The translations under genes and the position numbers were made by a program. This document shows, piece after piece, positions 56,381 through 64,000 of a stretch of 64,000 bases of DNA (positions are counted from its first letter, which is position 1; each line of letters opens with the position of its first letter). The notes beneath the pieces are model-generated. The model was not told where the DNA came from. It saw only the letters and a list, made by a program, of their open reading frames with translations, and did no database searches. The stretch spans positions 13,221,556 to 13,285,555 of the forward strand of contig NC_133901.1 of NCBI RefSeq assembly GCF_964199755.1, written 5' to 3'. The stretch is from Larus michahellis (Eukaryota > Chordata > Aves > Charadriiformes > Laridae).

Positions 56381-59300
56381 GGCGCCAGGTGCTCACTAAG
56401 CAGGTCCTCAGCGCGCGCAAGCCTCCACAAGCCAGGTCTGGGGCAGACAGCCAGGGCAGAAGGGACTTTTAGCTGGAGGCACAGCCTACGTCACAGACAG
56501 GAGTCAGGAGAGGTCTGTTCCGCACCATACAAAACTACCTTTTCCCTTTATCTGTTTCGGTGAGATAATTTTCCTCGCTCGGTACCAAGAGCCGTTTGTT
56601 ACGCACGGCGTGAACGCCTTGCTCTCTGTTTACCTTCTCCCTCCAGGCAGAGGTGCAGCCAGCATGGGCAGATGGGGACCAGCAGGTCCTTCTGAAACAG
56701 CCTGGGGAGAGCTTCTGCAGGAGCAACTGCTTGCTCCAGGAGGCCAACCACGGAGATGCTTAAATCAGACGACGGAGATAAAAATTATGGAGAGCCTAAT
56801 CCTTTCCTGGCAGGGATGATGCTTTTGAGCCAAGAGGAGAGGTATTTATTAGCATGCCTCTATCTGGGGATGTTTGTTTACGCAAAGGACAGTGTATAAA
56901 AAAAGGATATCCTATAGCACCACTGCAGCAGATGCTCGGGTGGACCTTGCTGCTTGGGAGCCCACAAGAAAGGCCGCAGTTGCCTGAAGAGTGACCTGCA
57001 GTTTGCTGCGGGAGACCAAGACTGGCAGACAGACCAGGGGAAAAAAAAAAAAAAAAAATGGAAGCAAAGTTATATCCTTACTCGCTATTGCTTTTTCACC
57101 CTCATCCAAATATTAATTTGGGCTTGTTTAGATGGACAAAGAATGAGAGCAAGGCAAATATGTCACTATGTATTACTGTAGGACCAGAGCAGCTTGGAGA
57201 CCTAACCTTATCCCAAAAAATCCCTTTGTTGGGTAATATCTTTCTTGCCCATTCTGCTTCATCCCTCACCGCTTCCTTCCTAGCCCAGTTTTCCACTGGT
57301 GCCAACCTGTTTGCAGTTGGAGAATAAAGGGGAATGTTGATGGAGAGCTGCTTTCCGTGGGAGGGAGGAGATGATGAGCCCTGTTTCGGCAGTGCTAGAC
57401 TCACACATGGCATGTGAAGGGTCCAGGAAGGGGCCTTCACAAGAAGTGGAGCCCAGTGGGGTGACATTTAGGTGGCGGAAGTCATCAGGGAGCACAAAGA
57501 ACTGGGCCGCTACCGTCTGGCTACGTTCACCCTTGCTCAAGGACCACTGGGTCTCTCCCAGACGCTTGGTCTCATGTGTAGACAGACTTCCCTGTGAAGC
57601 TGCTTCTGAAGAAGATCCAACCATTGTGTGAACACAGTGTTGGCTCCAAAGGTTATTTTGTTGCTGCATTATTATTTTTTTTTTGAGAGCACCAAGCAAT
57701 CTGGAAGGGACCTTGGAAAGTGATCCAGTCCTTTTCCACACCCAAGCAGAGTGACCTTTCTTCTTGTAAAGCTCTGACCTGCCATCAGCGAGCCTCCACG
57801 AGGGAGATGTTGCTCTTGCCCAGAGTATAATTTATTCCAGAGTATCAATTCTGACGATTTGATGCCTAATACTGAAGTTCATTACACATCATTTGTGATA
57901 AGTATTGCCCGAAAGTAGACATGAAACAGGGAGAAGTTAACCCCATGTGTCTCACCAATAGTCCTCCGTTTTAAACATAACTTTACCCCGTTTTCCTTGT
58001 TTTCCCCAAAAGAACAATATTGGTGATTCACGCACACTTCCACAATTCACTCTGTCTCCCAGACCCTTTTTTGGGCACAGTGATACCTGGGCCTGGTGAC
58101 ACACCTCACCTGCTGCATGTTGTGGCTGTAATTACTTTTGGTATCGGTCAACACAGCTTAATCACGGAAAGCTTTCTCGGTATCACATAGCTAAATATAG
58201 AGCCTAAGCCTAGAGCGCAAACACACTCCCTGTGTTTGTCACAACCTGGATCACCTGGTGACAGGAAAGAGTCATGGCAGCCAAGGACTGTTTTCAATAA
58301 ATTAAATAAAAAGATAAATTTGCCTTGCATTCGATCAACCTGGGAGGCCTGAAAAATGCATTTCCATTTTGGTTCTCCTTGATCCCTGGGTGGGAAGTGC
58401 CATACACATGCAAAGGGACAGATCTTGGCCAAGTCATCACTCCGTTTATTTCAATGACTGTGCCAATTTACAGCAGCCAGAAGAGAGTAGGGTCCTGGTG
58501 TGTGAATAGTATCATTCACAAACACAAATTTCATAGCTGTAACCAAAAGGACAGTTTTGTCTCCTGCCAGCATTTCACGGTGAAAATAATCAAGGACTGA
58601 ACTCCTTCAGCCGCCTAAACTTACCAACTCAACGTGAGAGTACCACTTGTTTCCCTCGTTCAAAACTCACCAGAACAACTGTTTCTCATGTTGAAGTGCA
58701 ATCCGTGACTCTCACCAAGGTCATCAGGGAGGATCAACCACCATCCTGGGCTTTTGCCTTTGCTGTTTCCCCTCCTCTGCCCACCTTTCACGGCGCCTCT
58801 CATCTGAGCAATTCCTCCTTGATTTCCCAGCATTGCAATAAAACTCACCCTGCCCCACTGAAGTTTTCCATAAAAGCTTATTCCTAGACTGCAGTTTTCC
58901 CCCGAGCAAGGACTGGTCCACCCTCTAGTGAACAGCATAAGAATGAGGTTTGGTAGGAAATGCAGGTGCTTTTACTCAGCAGGATTTGTTCATTGTAAGG
59001 AAGCAGATTTAAACAACCAAAAGAAAAAATAAAAGAAAAAAAAAGGAGAGTCAAGTGTGGCTTTTCTTCATTTTCTGTTGCTTAAATTGATATCTTAAAC
59101 AGAAAAATTAAGCTTGCCCCAATCTCCTCATTAGGTCTGTCAAATTTCTATTTTAAAACCAATAATTTCTTTTATTTCTAAAAAACCTGGAAGAACACCA
59201 GCGTAAACCCCTTCTGAATAGCTGCCACCTCTGGTACGAACAAAAAAAAAACAGCAGGAGATGAAAATATCTCCACCAAGTCAAAGATCTCACAGCATCT

Positions 59301-62300
59301 CCTCTCAGGATAAACCGAACTGCACCAGAGCTGAACTCTACAGAAGCACGGTTGTAAACGTATTTTTGATGCTACAAATAAGATTAAAGCATAAAGATGC
59401 ACCTGTGGATATTCATGTTCTTTGTGTGCACCACCAAACCCTCCACCTCGAATAGTCCGGGTGGTCCTGCAGACGGGAGAAGCACTCAGACTGTAAGGCA
59501 ACACTGGGACACCTCACTTTCAGGCTCTTTCCCTGGGCATCAAACCCACGTGAATTTTCCAAACGGACAGCTTAGGAGGAAGGATAAGGGATGCTGAAGC
59601 TGAGGGAGATGTTACAATGCATAGACGACCTGGAGTTTGCCTATCTGCAGACATTAATGGCCTCTACGCCATGGGAAGCGGCGCATGAAGAGATGCGTAG
59701 AGACACAACTTACCTCTTTCCATGACAATACCCCTAGAGGAACACCGGGAGAGACAGCCTGACGCGTGCTGGGTGATGCGCGCCCATGGTGGACATGGCA
59801 CTGTGAGGCTTTGCTTCTTCCTCCTGTTTTCTTCCAGACTGAAGTGGGACCAGGAAAGTCTTCCTCGTGCCAATAAAACAGTGGGTTTGGTTTTTTTCTG
59901 TGAAATGGGCTCAAAATAGCTATGGAAAAAATATAAACAAACTGTAAAAATGAATAAATAATGGAGTACATAAATATTGTAGTTTTGCATTAGTACAATG
60001 CAATATATCAATACCAATAAATTAATACAATGAAAGAAACAAGAAATTATACACAACTTAGAAATAAAAAGTTCTGGGAGAAGACCGATTTAACAATAAA
60101 AGAATGGAAAAGGAGGATGCAGCAGCAAATTTGAACCTGCAGTTTCACTTGTGCTGGGCCTAAAATGACAGTTATTTATGGTGAAGACTAAATAGCATAG
60201 TCTCTTCTCAGCTATCTCCCACAAAATGGATAAGGGCAGGGAAAAGCCTTCCCTGGGTGTTTTTCTAAGGGCCTCGTTCAGGGATGATGCCACCAGCTGC
60301 TCCTGTTAGACCAAGTCCCACCAGGTGTGCCCATCAGCTGTTCCCACTGACCATCACCGATGCCGTAACTGCTTAAGTGAAAAATAATACCTGTTTGAAG
60401 GTAGAGTTTGTGTTGTTCTCTGTGACTTTGGTGATTTAGACTGGCTTTAGTCATCGCTATTGCAACTAGAAACCCTCACGGGACCCTGCCTGAAGCCATC
60501 ACCTTCTTCCCACCAGCAATGTCTTTTCTCCTCACCACATCTCTCTCTAACACATCTCCTTACCAACTCCACAATCCCATTGAACCTTCTTCTTCCAGCA
60601 CGGCGGCAAAGATTTCTCCTGAATACGGAATTTGTCCCTGCCAAGGAGGACGCCTTGACTGCCTAATTATTTTATTCATAAGACGGCCGTAATTTCAAAG
60701 GCATCTAGGTGACCTATCTAAAGCTAAGTGAATCCCTCACCCCGGAGGAGACCCACTCTTCTTGATCCCTCCGGGGAGCCAGGGCTGGGTGGCAGAGGAG
60801 CCGCCGGGGGAGTTATGTGCAGCCGGACAATGAGAAACACATTGACAAAGTGTTCACATTATTGGCTGATAGGTCTGCATCAGTCACTCATTCACAAGCA
60901 CAAGGTCTAAATTGCAGAACCAATTAACGGCACTAATAGCCCTTGCCTGAATTAATCTTTGAGACAAAAGAGGAGAGAAGTGGAAGAGCTATTAGCAAAT
61001 CAAGCTGTACCATCCCTGCTTTATTGCGGGAATCTAAGTGTCTGTATTTGGCTATTATGAACTGACTGCAATTACAGCCCTCATTTAAAATGATTAAGTG
61101 GTTATAATTATTTTTCAATTAAAACTTAGATCTTCCATTTATACAACATTGCAGGCTTCAATTAAAGTCCTTTTTCCTCCCCTTTTTTTTGGAGGAAAAA
61201 AAGTACCACTGTGCCAAAAGAATCTTGCATCTTTTCTACCCATTAAGAGCCAAATAACATGCTAACAACGCTTTTGTTTGCATCCCTCCTTCCCGGCCTC
61301 GCTGAACTCCTACATGGCGAAGGAGATAAACTGCCAGGCGCAGTACTTGCGGTACCTGCCAGAGGTCAATAAAAATGAGCTTGGAAGGTGGTACGGGCAT
61401 CGGCTGCTTCTCCGAAACGAGATATGCCCAAGTGAAAGGGCGGATTAACCATTTTCAGGGCACCATGGTCCTGTAAGCGTTATTTATAAGGGGGTTTGGG
61501 TTTGGGGGGCTGGGGGAAGGCGGTTTGTCTGGGATTTTTGCAAAGGGTGAACACACTGGAAAACACAGACCTGGAGTGAGCGTGGCTGCAGATGAGCTCA
61601 GGACGGGTTTCTTCCAGGTCGGGTTTTAAAAACTAATCTGGGGAGAGAGAAGCCAAGATGCAAATTTCACAAAGTAAAAACTTTTTCTGCTTTTCATTTC
61701 AAAATGATAGTTCTGTTTCTAACTTTATTTATAAGATCACAAAGAGATTTAAAAGAGGAAAGGAAAGGGAGAGGAAAGGATGCAAAGAAGAGGTTGAGAC
61801 GGAATGCGTTGGCCCAGCCAAAATGTATTTTCCTGTGAATTTTTTTAACCACCCGCCCAAAATAATTATTTATGCTTTTCATTACCTATAGAAGGTTAGA
61901 GACCTCAAATGTTGTTACTTGCCCATGACTTCTATTGCCAAGTTTGACTTGGGACTGTTAGTCATCAGGCAAGACAGGCAGCTACCATCAAAAGAGCCTG
62001 GACATGCCAAGAAGTCACTCCTTCCATCACTGGGTGGCCTCTAACACGGAACGGCATGGTAAGCTTTGTCCCAGAAATGCTGAGCACACAGGAAACTTAG
62101 TTGAGAATACATTTTGCAATTAGCCGGGGAGGGCTGGGTGGCGGGGGTGACTCAGAGGAGCGGGATAAGAAAGGGTTTGTAGCCCAGGAGGGCGCAGGCA
62201 GCGGAACTGCTCTGTGCATTTCTGTTTTCCCAACGGTCAGCAGCAGCAGCCACAGCTTCACTCTCCGGGTCTTCAGGGAGAAAGCAACAAGGAGGACTTT

Positions 62301-64000
62301 CCCTTCACAGGCTCATTAACTCAACCATGACACCTCCCTCTACATGCCCAAGCAAGTTTCTCCAGAAGGGTGAACTTCACGCAACTCTCTCAACTACTAC
62401 TCTCCTGCCTGTCCCCAGGAGGAGGAGGAAACATATGGGCAGGAGAGTTTTCGTCCACCAAAAGGAGCTCAGGAGAGCTCATTGATTGCTGGTTGTTTCC
62501 CTGTTTTGTGATAAGGAAACACCCCGAAGGAGCAGCAGCACAAGAGTTGGTGCTTGAAGACGTAGGGAAAGACCCACTCCCACCCAACCTCAACAGCCTT
62601 CCCTTTTTCTACCATTGACATTTTGGGCTTAAAACTAACCTGCACTGTCCCCAGACAAGGTTATTGTCAAAGGAAGCAGAAAGACCAGACCAACGGACAG
62701 GAGCTGGGACCTTCGAGTGGGTCTAGAGAACAAGTGAATGACATCAGCCCCCGGCCCCCTGTATTGGCACCTGGACACCTTTATGAACCTAGCAGGCTAA
62801 TATTTCTTGTCTGATTTATGGGTGTTTGGGAACAGGCTGTTTAAAACAAGTCCCTGGAGGGGGACGTCCCCATGAGCTCAATCTGGGACCCCAGGCAAGC
62901 AAGGAAGCTGCAGGTGCAGGATCTTGTCTGACTGGTACTAATACAAGCTAAGCACATGTGCAATTAAATACATTACTGAACAGTTATATTCTCCTGGATC
63001 AGAGCTTTGCAAGGAAGAATCCGAGTATTGTAGTAGTTAGCTTCGCCGCGGTGGCTTTGAGCGCCAACAGAGACCTGTGCTACGAAGCGGTGGGAACCCA
63101 ACGGCATAGGTATCCTTGATGAGACAGGTGGGAACGGTTCCCCAGGATGAGCTCCTGCAAGCACACAGAGCCTTTTCATAATGCACTTGTCCATAAATCT
63201 ATGCTCTTGCTGACAGCCAGCCTAGGTTCCCTTTCTTTCCCAGGTTTGGATCGATAGGCTTTCTTTTCCCACCTTAAATAATTTCTTGATCACTTTGGGC
63301 TCTTTCCACTCGTGCATTTGTGTACAAATATTGTGTGTGCCACATTTTCTTTTCTTCCTTCTAGGTGGCACGGGAGTTATCCCTTCATCTCACTACACGA
63401 ATCATATTTTCTAATCTTGCATTGTATTTGCTGCACAACTTCAGCCCCCTCCAGTATATCAATGTTTTGCTATTGTTTTTACAACTCACTACAAACCTTT
63501 CCTCTTGTGCTGATCCGACACTGAGATTGCACTTAAAAGCCAAGAAACGCAGAAACTGAGGTTAAAAGTAGAATAAAACTGCGGTACCTTGTTTGCTTGT
63601 TGTGACACACTCAGACCCTACAGTCTTCAATTAAGGAGTGCTTGCCTGAAAGGTGAGCGTGTTTGACGCGCGTAAGGACTTCAGAGGTGATGGCACGCTG
63701 CTGCTCACGCGTTTCCAGGCAAAATGGTGTGCTGAATCCTGCTACCTTCATTTATTTCCATGAAAAAGTCTTCTGCGTGAAAAGACAGAAAGAATTTACA
63801 TACTATCTAAAATTAAAGAATGTGAAATAGATGTGCAATGGTAAACTCCGTTTACCTGACCGATCAGGACAACTCCAGGCCACAGAGCAATGCATTATTC
63901 AGCGTCTATGTATTTAAGAAGTCATTAATGATTTCTCAACAATCGGCTTCGGAAGCCGACGTCGCACTTTAACTGAGCGAGCACCAGGTTGTGGAGAGGC
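56381..64000. other. Non-genic DNA upstream of CLDN18
   Basis: About 7.6 kb with no supported gene. It should hold the promoter for the stomach-type exon in its first few hundred bases, but no clear TATA box is seen. A-rich runs occur at about 57041-57058. A 44-codon frame at 61314-61448 and AT-rich stretches at 59.9-60.1 kb and 60.9-61.2 kb are noted. By human synteny the next gene outward would be SOX14, beyond the window. Confidence 0.5.
57690..57745 (-). mobile_element. CR1 tail relic
   Basis: A short sequence, 'ctggaagggaccttggaaag' then 'tgatccagtcc', matches the reversed CR1 3' terminal block in weathered form. No octamer tail is kept. Confidence 0.45.

Overview
This is a gene-sparse stretch of vertebrate nuclear DNA, almost certainly avian. 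The dispersed repeats are nearly all 5'-truncated CR1 LINEs ending in the ATTCTRTG-type tail, which is typical of birds. The genes are intron-split with GT-AG signals, and their order matches human 3q22.3 (A4GNT, DZIP1L, CLDN18). Species cannot be told from the sequence alone. No bacterial-type operons, CRISPR arrays, tRNA or rRNA genes were seen.

Layout. 1-11.86 kb: non-genic, with CR1 fragments of both orientations. 11.87-14.7 kb: A4GNT on +, two coding exons, 338 aa. 14.7-19.05 kb: intergenic, with CR1 copies and a TG/TA microsatellite. 19.06-31.6 kb: DZIP1L on +. It has 15 coding exons that join in phase (722 aa from the internal Met, 740 aa if a Met at the end of the CpG-rich first exon is used). 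Intron 7 appears to be GC-AG. 31.6-40.1 kb: convergent intergenic space plus the undefined CLDN18 3'UTR. 40.1-56.4 kb: CLDN18 on -, four shared exons and two alternative first exons (47.6 kb lung-type, 56.3 kb stomach-type), each giving 259 aa. 56.4-64 kb: AT-rich non-coding DNA upstream of CLDN18.

How the genes relate. A4GNT is a Golgi glycosyltransferase that caps gastric gland mucin O-glycans. CLDN18 is a tight-junction claudin with gastric and lung isoforms. DZIP1L is a centriole and ciliary transition-zone protein. Two stomach-associated genes therefore flank a ciliary gene within about 45 kb, the arrangement also known in mammals. I found no clearly novel system. The most useful observations are the GC-AG intron, a start codon abutting a splice donor in DZIP1L, the order and conservation of the two CLDN18 first exons, and a long unexplained reading frame at 33.9-34.6 kb.
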